A stretch of 64,000 bases of DNA from Botrytis cinerea B05.10 (lineage: Eukaryota > Ascomycota > Leotiomycetes > Helotiales > Sclerotiniaceae). Location of the stretch: contig NC_037312.1 in NCBI RefSeq assembly GCF_000143535.2, positions 372,001-436,000 on the forward strand. The letters run 5' to 3'. Below, piece by piece: positions 48,788 to 59,000 of this stretch. The notes below the pieces were generated by a model that was not told the origin of the DNA, made no database searches, and saw only the letters and a list, made by a program, of their open reading frames with translations. Within the stretch, counting starts at the first letter, position 1; each line of letters starts with the position of its first letter. The position numbers and the translations under genes were made by a program.

Positions 48788-49635
48788 TAAAGCTTTACTA
48801 TTTTTTGTAGCTTCTGTGTCAGGGAAAGTTCAACGTTCAAGAATAATTAGACCAGTTTGTTAGATTGTCAGTCTGCTAGGTTTTCACCTTCTGGTGTTTA
48901 CATTTTGCATTCATAGCTATCATGACATACAAATCAAAGGCTCTTTTCAATAACCTACTTTGTTCTGCCATCTTGTGTGACTAGGATGAAAGGTGTAGTG
49001 GGGTGAGATACCTGATTCATGTGAATGTACTATGCTGCAGTCTCTTGAATTTATGCACTATAAGAAACCTCCAAATAATGTTAATCAGACAGTACAAACC
49101 ATCTTGAAAAGTTCACAAGGCTGACTCGAAATAAGAAGATAGTTTAGCCTGCTATTCTGCCAGTACTAATAGCTTTGAGATTATCGAGTATCCAATTATG
49201 ATTTTTGCTAGGCGGTGAATCTCACAATTACAGTCTCGAGTGGTGAATATATCTTTCACTTTCGGTCCGTCGTCACGTCCCCATCTTCTTTCCAACAACA
49301 ACAACAACAACAGTTTCTTCAATCCCTTTTTTTTCGAGTTAGAACTACTTTCTTGCTGGATATCTGAGATCATTTCTCATTTATCTTCAAGGAAAGCGTG
49401 TACATCTCCAATTCAGGTATAATCTCATAATTCAAGTCATTCATCCTTTGGCATAGCCTGTACAATATTTGAACTCTTCTACCAGCCACATCTTTGCAGA
49501 AACACTTCAAAGTTTGAACTTGTTTCCAACAATTTTCCTGTCAAGACTCTGCTACTCCTTTTGCATTGAGTTTGAAAATATCTATCATACCTCATTATAT
49601 TTTCCTCAATCGTTTGTTGGAAAAGAACACGAGCC
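48788..49635. other. Intergenic region with (CAA)n tract
   Basis: No gene is supported. A run of CAA units at about 49293-49311 and a T-run at about 49329-49336 lie upstream of the gene at 49636, probably in its promoter or leader. Confidence 0.5.
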
Positions 49636-50657
49636 ATGACAGACTCCATGTGAGAATCTCTTTTCCTGAATCCAGTTCAAATGCTTAAAGAGATACTAAT
49701 GCTCAGGAAGTGAGACTATTGGCGATAGCTTTAACATGTCCCCAAATGTTGCACCCTCGCACTCAAGGTATGAAACTCGAACATTCCCTTCTTGATACTT
49801 GGTAACACGAAAGTACTGACATCTCGAAGTGCAACAACCGCTGAGCGATCTTCGATCTCGGCCGAAAACGAAGCCGCCATCGCAAGATGGAAATTCAATA
49901 GGGCTAGGACTGAAAAAGAGCACGCAGCTTTTAGAGAGCGCATGCAATTTCAGTCAGCCGACTTTCATCAGTTTCTTGCGGAAACAGCTAGAAGCTCTCC
50001 AAAGGTCGTGGTGCCATCTCCAGATTGGGAGAACATCCCCTTTCCTGTCCCCGTCAGTACCCCTACTATTATTGAAGAGCCTGACAGCCATCATTCCGAG
50101 ATGAATGCCAGTTTCGATGAGATTCAAGAAGTTCCTCGCCGTCAAGCCACTCCAATGGACTTTGGTCTTGTTAACCAACAGAATCAAGCAGCTCTTGACG
50201 TTCCGACTTTCACTTTTGATCGTCCATCTTTCGATGACAATCTCGGTAGTATTGAGCTGCAGTCGTTTCCAGAAAGTGGACTTCGTACCGACGGTCAACC
50301 TGCTTCTGGTAACCGAGATACAATGATTACCGTCGGTGCCGTCTTCGAACTTCCGCGCAATCCATCGGATGTTCGTTATCCTTTTACCAGAGCTTCTAAC
50401 ATGGCTACTGTGAGTGACAGATACTCTTTCTATCAAGAACTTCTAAGCTAACATGTATTTGATTTTAGGCTCATGATATTCCCCTCTCTGACTATAACCG
50501 CTCCGATACTCACGTTGACACTTTGGGCGAATACGACGATGGATCTTTCAATCAAGCTGGCGTTGGTGCTAGAGATGAAAAGGAAGAGAGAAACTGCTTG
50601 TTTTTGCCTTTTGGGTGGATCAAACGCCAGCTTGGTAACCTCCGTCATCTACTCTGA
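49636..50657 (+). CDS. Unnamed soluble protein, 279 aa, four exons
   Basis: The proposed exons are 49636-49649, 49711-49767, 49830-50409 and 50469-50657, summing to 840 nt with all phases matched. The last intron is canonical (GTGAGT, 'aagctaac', TTTTAG). The first two use AAG acceptors (49710 and 49829) after good ACTAAT and CTGAC branch sites; they are less certain. If the first is wrong, ATG 49736 gives a protein 14 residues shorter. The N-terminal part has a helical charged region ('ENEAAIARWKFNRARTEKEH'); the middle is acidic and Pro-rich; the end is 'LFLPFGWIKRQLGNLRHLL'. No membrane segment or known motif. Family not recognised. Confidence 0.6.
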
Positions 50658-52051
50658 TGCTTGTTTGGATCAGTTGTCAATTGGGTAAACTCTTTTAGCT
50701 CAACTTGCTCGAGTAGGTATGTTTGCATAACTGGTCTTATTTTCTTTTCCAAACCCTCAATTCACTTTGGGTATACCAGTTATATCATTCTTTTTTTCTC
50801 TTTCCGAATCCAGCCTTGATGAGCATTCACTAACTTTCACGTCTTACAGTTCTGGATTACAAGAGCTCTTCTATCACATCAACTTTCCTTTATTCATCGA
50901 TTTCGACCCTTTGTGCCTCCCTGTCCCCAACTGGCAGTGTTTAATAACTCTGCAACGCTGCCGTTGCGTATGAGAGATTTCATTATGTATTTTAAGGAAT
51001 GGTCTTCGGCATGGTCGATATGAATTCACAATGCACTTTCGAGTGCTTTAATACTACATGGCAAGACTAGGGAGGAGAATAATTATATCGTACCTGTTGT
51101 GATTTGCGAGATTTGTTTCCTTCACCGGACAAGCGCTGTGGTAATGGTTGTAATAGTTTGGAGGGCTCTTTTTTACGGAGCGCTTTTGACTTTCAAGATC
51201 AGATCAACTATAAATGTGTAGGGAAATGACTTAATCATTTCATCATGCAATAAAATTTGTCTTTTGAACTAAACTTTCGTATCATTTTATTGGTCATTTT
51301 GCTTGAATTGTGTGATTACAGTAATGTACGGTGGTGATTCATCCGAAGCACACAGTAATCCGGAATGCCAAATAAAATGTAATCTTTCGATGTCCACAAC
51401 CAGTTCAACATTCGCATTGAGCTCGCTTCACAAGCCAACTTGATTGAATTGAGCAATCGAAAGAATTTCATTGTCGAACTGCAGTCCCGTTTGTTAGGAT
51501 TCTAGACCAAAAATCCGTTTACCGAATTACGGCCACTTTAATTTTGGACGTGCCATCATTCTATTATCCATATTCCAAGCCGTACTTTTTCGAACAATTT
51601 GGTACGGCTAGGTGAACTAGCTGCTCATCTTCCTGTCATATGGTATGAGCCTGCCACACCTCTTAAATAATAATCGTACCATGAATATGTTGCCTTGAAT
51701 GCTCATCTTCCACATTTCATCAAAACCTAACACCAACCTTGTATCGCAACTCGCATCTGCGTCAACATCAATATCAGCATTAAACTCAACATCATCAATA
51801 TACTAGATCCGAACATCCCCGCATCAAGATCAACATCTCTATATCACGTATTTCGACACAACTCAACACCGTTGGTTCGCTTCATCACGAATCATAATAC
51901 CGTAGGAACATCTAAACTCTTAGCTTTTTGTACTCCCTGAATACTGATAAACTAACCCTTTAAACGTAATTATGATCCCTTTCCCGTATATCGATGGGCA
52001 GCCCCGGGTCCAGAAACTGATACTGACAAAATCTCGCAGCACCTACACAAA
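50658..52051. other. Intergenic region
   Basis: No gene is supported. The last 300 bases (about 51730-51850) carry repeated ATCAAC/CATCAA words typical of a fungal leader, upstream of the gene at 52052. Confidence 0.5.
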
Positions 52052-52582
52052 ATGACAGCCACCTATAAATTACAATCTCATGAATGGTGGAGAAAAGAAG
52101 AACTCACTCAAGCCCGCGAACGAGAATGGTACCACAACAGTATCCGTAAACACCAAAACTGGAACGACATACGATTTCAACTATCACCTCAATACAGGAA
52201 ATTTATGCACTACAAAAACTCTCAGATTCAACGACAGGTAGAAATCGATTATCTAGCTGAGCAAGCGAAGGAGCTTTATCTCAAACAACAGGATCCAGAA
52301 TGGCAAGCTGAGCAGATGGAATTAAGGCGATGGGAAGAGTTCAGAAAATACGTGGTGCAAAACGATTTGGTACAATGCATGACTTGGGAGGAAAAGTATG
52401 AAAGAAAGAGAAGAAGAGCGAGAGAAAGAAAAGCTGCCAAGTGTCAGGCGAGTCTGCGGCGATATCTGGCTAAATGTGATCTTCAAGATCGTCAAGATCG
52501 AGAAGATAAGTTGACCTACCAAGCTATCGGGGGCTTCGCCATTTTGTCAGTTGGTGTTGTTTTGTTTTTATTATTTTGTTAG
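52052..52582 (+). CDS. Unnamed tail-anchored helical protein, 176 aa
   Basis: A single-exon frame starts at ATG 52052 in a good context (cacaaaATG). About 155 residues are Lys/Arg/Glu/Gln-rich, with many Trp and Tyr residues ('HEWWRKEELTQAREREWYHN', 'DPEWQAEQMELRRWEEF'), and should be almost fully helical, probably coiled coil. A single hydrophobic helix at about 157-175 ends the protein with Cys, the pattern of a tail-anchored membrane protein (ER, mitochondrial outer membrane or peroxisome). No family recognised; it may be lineage-specific. Confidence 0.65.
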   Translation: MTATYKLQSHEWWRKEELTQAREREWYHNSIRKHQNWNDIRFQLSPQYRKFMHYKNSQIQRQVEIDYLAEQAKELYLKQQDPEWQAEQMELRRWEEFRKYVVQNDLVQCMTWEEKYERKRRRARERKAAKCQASLRRYLAKCDLQDRQDREDKLTYQAIGGFAILSVGVVLFLLFC

Positions 52583-53461
52583 ATGTTTTCAAGATCAGGA
52601 TGATGGGTATGAGAAAATTTTTATGTCCGGTCTACTAGTGAGTGATAGAAAGGGCCATATTTTGGAGGGAAAGTGTAGACATTTGAATTTTCAGTTTGAT
52701 ATTGCAGGAAAGGATGGAAGTCAGAAATGATGTCAGCAATAACTAAAGATGTAAATTTGAACTATAAATCTGAGTTTTGATTGAATATAGCATGTCTTTT
52801 GAGTCCATGTATTACAAAGCCTTGAGGAAGTGGTTCATGAGCATATCCGAGTTGAAAATGGGGCGCGGAGTTAAAGTTTGAGAAAACCACATTGAAACTT
52901 GGTCTGGACAACACAATTTAGGTCGGCGAAAATGACAAGTATCATATTTGAAATGCACTCATTTGTTCTTCACAGAATTGCGTTTCAGTTCTCCTGTTTC
53001 AACGAATATTTTACTTACCTCAGCAACCCAAACAGAGTGCTGGGAAATGGACTGGTACGGCTTTGAGAAATCTAATACGGTTTGCAGCTAGAAATACGAG
53101 ATTCCTATTCATGAAAGGATCATAACCAGCACGTACGGCGCGTACGGCGAATAGATGGCCGCTAATTAGCTACGTTCTCAATGATGACACTAATCAGTTA
53201 CATGTTGTATACCATACATGTCCTTACATACATAAGGGCTCTAGTCCTCTGATGGAAAAATCTTCCTTCCTTCTACACATAACAATTCTACAAAATCAAG
53301 TCGAAAGATCTTTCTTCAATTCGAAACAAACACATTTCGACTTTACCATTAAATACCACAGTACTACATATTCAGATCTACTCACCCATTACTCACAGGT
53401 AAAGAACTATATCTATAACAACGGAATTCACAAAGCCTTCCGAGAACCCGAATCATCAACC
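52583..53461. other. Intergenic region and leader
   Basis: It contains a 9-bp tandem word (cgtacggcg/cgtacggcg) near 53132-53150 and an ATG at 53252 in frame with the next gene. That 70-codon extension looks like leader rather than protein. Confidence 0.45.
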
Positions 53462-54181
53462 ATGTCTTCCTCTCAATCCCATGGAAAAGATTTCGATTCC
53501 GAAGCTGGAACACTCGCTGCCAGCAACAGAAACAGCACATATTCCACCAAGTCAACCTATGAATTCTCTGACGAAGGCGATTTGGGCAGCCGAGCTAGCT
53601 ACCACAAAGCCAAGTCCTCTGGCAAATTTCTCAATCATGAACACTCCGACGATTTCAGCAATGATCTTGAACTCGGTACACTCCCAACTTCAAATTCTCA
53701 AACTGTCCAAAATGCTACACACAGCCCGATAGCTCGTCGTGACAACTCCAATACACTTATGAAGCGCATGTGCCGCAACAAATACCACGATTTCTGGGTG
53801 GTCAGCATCTACTCTTTTGGATTATGTACCGCTATCATCCTACCTATCGCTTTGATTCCAGCCTACACAAGCGATATCAAATTCACAGTTTCAGTTATTA
53901 TGAAGAACATTGAAGTTCACAACGGCACCGTCAATTATGGAAATGGTACGACTGCTCCAGTCAACGATTTCAATCTTTTTGGTTCGAATCTCACGGTTGC
54001 GACTTGCAATTACATCGATACTAATGATTTGTGTACGAATAACACATATCATCATATTAGTATCTTGTGGCCTTGCTTGATTCTGTTTGTGGTCCTATTG
54101 TATAAGTTTATCTGGGATATTGTTGGTGCCACATGTGGTTTGGTTAAGATTAGGCTTAGGAGAAGAAGTGCAAATCAGTAA
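53462..54181 (+). CDS. Unnamed two-pass membrane glycoprotein-like protein with C-x8-C loop, 239 aa
   Basis: I prefer ATG 53462 (context tcaaccATG, strong) to the in-frame ATG at 53252, whose 70-residue extension lacks protein-like character. The first 110 residues are Ser/Asn/Asp-rich and polar. Helices lie at about 111-134 and 200-227, and the chain ends in a basic tail. The 65-residue loop has cysteines at 182 and 191 and several N-x-S/T sites (around 154, 161, 176 and 193), so it is probably outside the cell or in the lumen with a disulfide and glycans. No family recognised. The plan matches the gene at 47963. Confidence 0.7.
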   Translation: MSSSQSHGKDFDSEAGTLAASNRNSTYSTKSTYEFSDEGDLGSRASYHKAKSSGKFLNHEHSDDFSNDLELGTLPTSNSQTVQNATHSPIARRDNSNTLMKRMCRNKYHDFWVVSIYSFGLCTAIILPIALIPAYTSDIKFTVSVIMKNIEVHNGTVNYGNGTTAPVNDFNLFGSNLTVATCNYIDTNDLCTNNTYHHISILWPCLILFVVLLYKFIWDIVGATCGLVKIRLRRRSANQ

Positions 54182-55736
54182 ATCGATTCATCACCTGTGG
54201 AGTGCTGAAATCTAGAGGCAGAGGGCGATGGGTGGTAGAGGGTGGAAGGCGAATGGCGGATGGGGATGATTTGTGATTTGGCGATAAAAGACAGAGTTCG
54301 CTAAACAACGAACCTCTCGGTGCTCTTTGCTGTTTCTTTTCGCATCTCTTCTACTTTTCTGGAGACGGGGTATTAATATTGTTTTTGAATCTGTCGAATG
54401 GCTGGGAAACCATGGTCCGTTAAGAAGCCTCTTGTGGACCAGAATCACATTCTGGATTCATTGCCGGCTTTATGAGTGAAAGGGCTAATGGGGGATGGAT
54501 AGGGAATTGGCTTTTTATGACTTCTTTTTATGTCACTGCCATTCAGGAAATGTCACAGCTTTGCAAAACGAGTCTTCAAATATTAATAATCATTTAACTG
54601 ATAATCCTTCAAACATAATGCTTTGTTCCCGTGAGTGATAATTCATGACCAGCCTATAATTCAGCGTTGGAGTCGAAATGCAGACAAAATGACTTAGGAA
54701 CTTTTTACTGACTGGATAAACGAGCATTAGTATGAAGAAATACTATTATTGCAGGAATCAAGAAAGAATGGATCGCCCTTGTAGTTACTAACGGTAGAGA
54801 AAAAGAGGAAAAGGAAATTTTCGCGAACATGCCACTTTGTAGATGCCCATTTCGAAATTCCCTCCTGATTCGAGAGGAAAGAAGTTTTCCAAGTGCATGG
54901 CCTACGGAAAGACTGGAAATCTTCGATACTTCTCACGTGAGCCTATAAAAGACCGGGTATTGCAGGATAACTGTGTCTCTTATATCTATCTTCGAACTCG
55001 TTTGTGTAGTGGACAGTCAATACTGATGCGCTCCGGAGCAGGAGGAAGTAATCGAGCTGGTATTTTGGCTCAAGCGAAAAACGGGAATCCCTAATGAATC
55101 TGTACAAAATTCCCTCGCCTACATTATTCTTGCAGTTGGGATATTCTTTCGCCCAAAGAATTAAGATAATTACACATGGAGTTAACTCACTGGTCCCTAT
55201 GTAGCTACGAAGTTGATTTGGGATTGGGAAAAGTACCGAGTGTCGATATCACCGTCTTTGAATTCTTAAGTGGAGCGAAATTTGTCGCTCTAGACATTCT
55301 GGTTGTGAAAAACGTCCATTTTCGCAAAATCCCTTGGACGGAAGAAGTAAAACGAACACACGGGTGGGTTTTAAAGTATGAAGGTTGAAGTTATTTGAAT
55401 ACTTGAAAACGGGATCTTTTCTGAAAACTTCCAATAGTAATAAAGGCGTTCCAATACAAAGATATTATCGGTGAGTGAGAGGTTGAGTGAGGCTACTTCT
55501 CTCATACAGCACAAGCACGACGTATGTTTCTAAGAATTTAAACCCAAAAACATGTCAGATTCTTGATATGTTCATCGTAAATAGTAAGATGGAAAGTGTG
55601 GGCCAAATTTGTGAGGTGTCACTCAAGCAGATTTGGAATTATGCAAATACATGTGTTGTTTTATTTAATACCCACAAATATTGTGAACTGTAATTTTGCA
55701 ATATGAGGCCATAATCGTCGCAAGTAATTTAACTCT
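54182..55736. other. Spacer between convergent genes
   Basis: It separates the 3' ends of the membrane-protein gene and the AAA ATPase gene. Frames of 60-83 codons are present without support; 54843-55094 and 55176-55388 were examined and not called. Confidence 0.5.
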
Positions 55737-58098
55737 TTACAAAGTTGTGATGCTCAAGATCATCTCAATATGATTCACGGAGAGTGGCTCTTTTTCCTCT
55801 CTCGCGAGTGATACTGCACATGAGACCGCATTCTTGATTTGTCGTCCATTTAACTCAAGTCTTGCGAGTTTCTGGATATCAGCTGAACTGAGGCTAGGAT
55901 TTCCCGTTTGCTTCGAGATAGTGTCGATAAAGTTAGTCCAAACAATCACACGGCCATTTTCAGTTAGATCAGGATAATGGATAGAGAAGTGTATACGGCC
56001 TGTTCTAGTGTTAGCACAAATACATTGCCGCTAGGACTGTAACGTACTCTGGAAAGCTGGATCAATTTCTGACTTCCGATTTGTCGTCAAAATCAAAACA
56101 CCCCTGAAGTACTCAAGTCTTCGCAAAAAGATACTCACAAGAGTGTCACGAGCAAGATCGATTCCGCGTGTTGCGAGGAATACATCCGCTTCGTCGATGA
56201 GTAAAACACAACCCCATCGTCTAGTAATCTCTAGTATCATACCTAGACGTTTATCGACCTTATCGGCGTCTATTCCGAGCTCCCCGGTGCTGACTTGATA
56301 CAAGGGACGAGAGGTAACCTCAGCAACAGCCTCAGCAGTCAATGTTTTTCCAACACCAGGACTACCGCTGAGCAATCCAACAAGACCTTTCCCTTTATTT
56401 TCAATGATGTCATCAAAAGAAGCATCGTCTTGTCGGTGAGCTCTCACTAATGCGTGAATCAACTTCCGTCTAGTCTCATCAACGACTAGCTTCTTGAAAG
56501 CGTCTTCATTCCAAACGATGTCTTCCAAGCCATCGACAGAGAACTGACCCCAAGACTTGTGGGTTAAACTAAAACCGTTGATCCAGTTTGCGCAAACCAA
56601 CAATTGATCATCAAGCAAATTCAAATCTTTACCCGTAATAGAGTATTCTCTCTCAATTATTGGTGTAGCAAGATCCGTCCAACCATTATTGAACTTCCAT
56701 GCCTCTGGATCCGCCATGACACGACCCCGTAACTAATGACCTGTTAGTCTAAAAGCTGTACTGTAAAAGAATAGTGTTTCTAAAAGTCAATCATGCAGCT
56801 CAACACTTGCGAGCTTGTTCTCAATCTACTAAATTGTTTCAAGCTTTTAATCGAGTGTAAGAATCGATAGCCTTTCGTTTTCGGGCTACAATTTAGACTA
56901 TTAAATATCTTGTAAGAGAAAGTAGCGACATACGTTAGCCTTCTGAGCCTGAATTTTTCCATTTGAAGTTTCATGGTCTTCCAAACCAAAATCCATAGTA
57001 TATTCTTGACAAAAAGCCCGAGGAAGAGCTCGAATCAAGGACAAATACTTGCGCCCTCGTTGGATCAAATTCTTGCGAAGGATATCTGGGTTTGGATCAT
57101 ATTGAATGGGATACGCCTTTAACGAAGTTATCTTCCTTGCACCATCGAACTCATCTATCTCGATGTCTACGAAGCCATAGCCAAAATCTTCTCCATCGTG
57201 AGAGATCATGCGGCCGTTAAGCTTGAAATAGTTCGTAGAATTCTGTCTCCTAAGATAGGTCCCACTGACAACACTCAAAGCTTGACTTTGTCCTGTAAGC
57301 CTAAACTGCATAGAAACCACATGATCTTTTGGCTTCATCAAAGCCCACAGCAGGTCGAATGTGATTTCGCCATTATTAAGCAACGACTCTAAACTTCCTA
57401 TTTGGTGACCAAAATCTTCATTTATAAACCGCAGTGCTGTACCAATATCATCGATCAAAATTTGGTTTGGATTGTCTTTTTTTTTCTCTTCCACCTTTCT
57501 CAATATCAGGGCATCTTTAGCATGGAAAAGTATGTCGGGAGAGCACTGCTTCGTATAAGCATTTGTGCCGAAGTCTACAAAGGTTTACGAACCATAGGAG
57601 GGGTCTTATTTAGACTGAGTCCCTCGACACCATTAAATATTTCCAAAAGTACTTCTTTCAGTGGAACTGACTTGATATCAACCTCCGTTGCCGCGAGCAT
57701 ACCTGACATCCATTAACACATTTGTTTAACTTGTCGAGTAGGGTACAACTAGCCTTGTCTTGATATGATGCGGCGTACTACCAATGCTGTCTTTCCGAAT
57801 CGATCTGGTTTTACTGTAGCCTTCGCAGTTCTAACGAAGTGCGTCTGGCGGTCCTTTCTGTGGTTGCATTGGTAATGGTCGGCGATTTAAGGGAGATCGG
57901 AGGACATACCTGCTATAACTATTTTGCGTATGTCGTCAGCTCTAAACTTCTAGCATGGGTGAAAAAAAACTACACTCACATTTGATCTACACGCAAGAGC
58001 CTCTGCGCTTTGCTATCCTGAGCTGTTTCTACCCTTTTGATTCCGATTGAAGGAGGCCCAGTTTGGTCCGCTGGCGCTGAATTGCTAGAAGACGCCAT
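55737..58098 (-). CDS. AAA+ ATPase with DUF7025-type N-terminal region, 630 aa
   Basis: Six exons on the minus strand (58098-57980, 57857-57754, 57702-57593, 57545-56934, 56732-56048, 55999-55737) sum to 1893 nt with all phases matched. The N-terminal half carries a region I associate with fungal DUF7025 proteins ('LVVRRIISRQ', 'GVEGLSLNKTPP', 'GTALRFINEDFG', 'LLWALMKPKDHVV'). The ATPase domain follows: Walker A 'GSPGVGKT' at about 438-445, Walker B 'VLLIDEAD' at about 491-498, sensor-1 'ILTTNRKSEIDPAFQSRI', and a C-terminal helical lid. It should remodel or unfold a partner using ATP; the target is unknown. Odd splice sites: intron 57703-57753 appears to be GC-AG, and intron 57546-57592 starts GTTCGT. 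A TAG/AAG site near 57940 offers an alternative second exon that I rejected on frame. It is divergent from the NACHT gene. Confidence 0.88.
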
Positions 58099-59000
58099 AG
58101 TTAACCCGTGTAAGTCTGTCTATATGGGCGAGTCTATCGTAAAGCAAAGCTCGCTCTGAAATGTAAGAATAACAGAAGAGGGGAATCAAGAATCACAAAG
58201 AGCATTTGGTGATGGAATGATGGACGAGAATTGCTCTAGATTTGTGTTGATACCACATTGAGCCTACATTTCATGCGGACATGCATACTGGGGGTCTTTA
58301 GTATTGTCTCATTCTGCCCAATGGAGAATCGAGTGACATGGTCGTGATGCATGGTGAAGAGGAAGGGCTGAGGGGGATGATGATTTTGGTGAATGGAGCT
58401 GGTCGCTTATCGTTCATTGGCGGCGATAGATCTTATCTCAGGTGTCGGGCTTAAAATTCAGTGTGGGGTCAAAGCTGGCGCGTCTTCTTCGGTGATAGAA
58501 TCCACCCGGGGTCCAACTCCAGTATATACGCCTCGAACTCATTTCTCATTCAACAAGAACGATACAACACAATGCTGTCGTTTATTCTAATTCTCTTGTG
58601 ACAATAGAATTAAACTTATTTGAGTGCCGTTACTGATTGCAGCATTGTTATGGCTGGTATGTGTCGATCGATGGCAGAAGTCATTCTCGTCGTCACCCCT
58701 GAGCAGCTTCAGCTACCCCATTCTCCAGAAAACTACCCCAGCAATGAAGCCCGAAGAGAATTCGCAAGGTCACAACAAGATTGGTATGTCAGCACTAACA
58801 CTATGCCCTGTATCGATTTATCGCGTTGATTCGTTACAATCCCGTCACATTTTGCCTGCATCGCCGAGCCACAAGGATAGATTTCTCAGTCGAAGAAATA
58901 CCCGAGCCTTCGATGCATTTTGATCATGATTGCGCGGTGGCTCGATATTCCTTAATTTCATGAGACGGAAATGGTGTGACTCGAGGTAGAGAAAATCGCC
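58099..59000. promoter_or_regulatory. 902-bp shared upstream region of the divergent AAA and NACHT genes
   Basis: The starts of the two genes face away from each other across this interval, so both promoters lie here. Short frames at 58393-58923 have no support. No binding motif can be assigned with confidence. Confidence 0.6.

Noticed and set aside
53252..53461. 70-codon N-terminal extension of the 53462 membrane protein
   Set aside because: It starts with an ATG, but the sequence lacks protein-like character and the downstream ATG has a much better context.
57886..57941. A small extra exon of the AAA gene ending in a good GTATGT donor
   Set aside because: Including it leaves a phase that puts the next conserved segment out of frame; direct joining of 57980 to 57857 keeps all phases.
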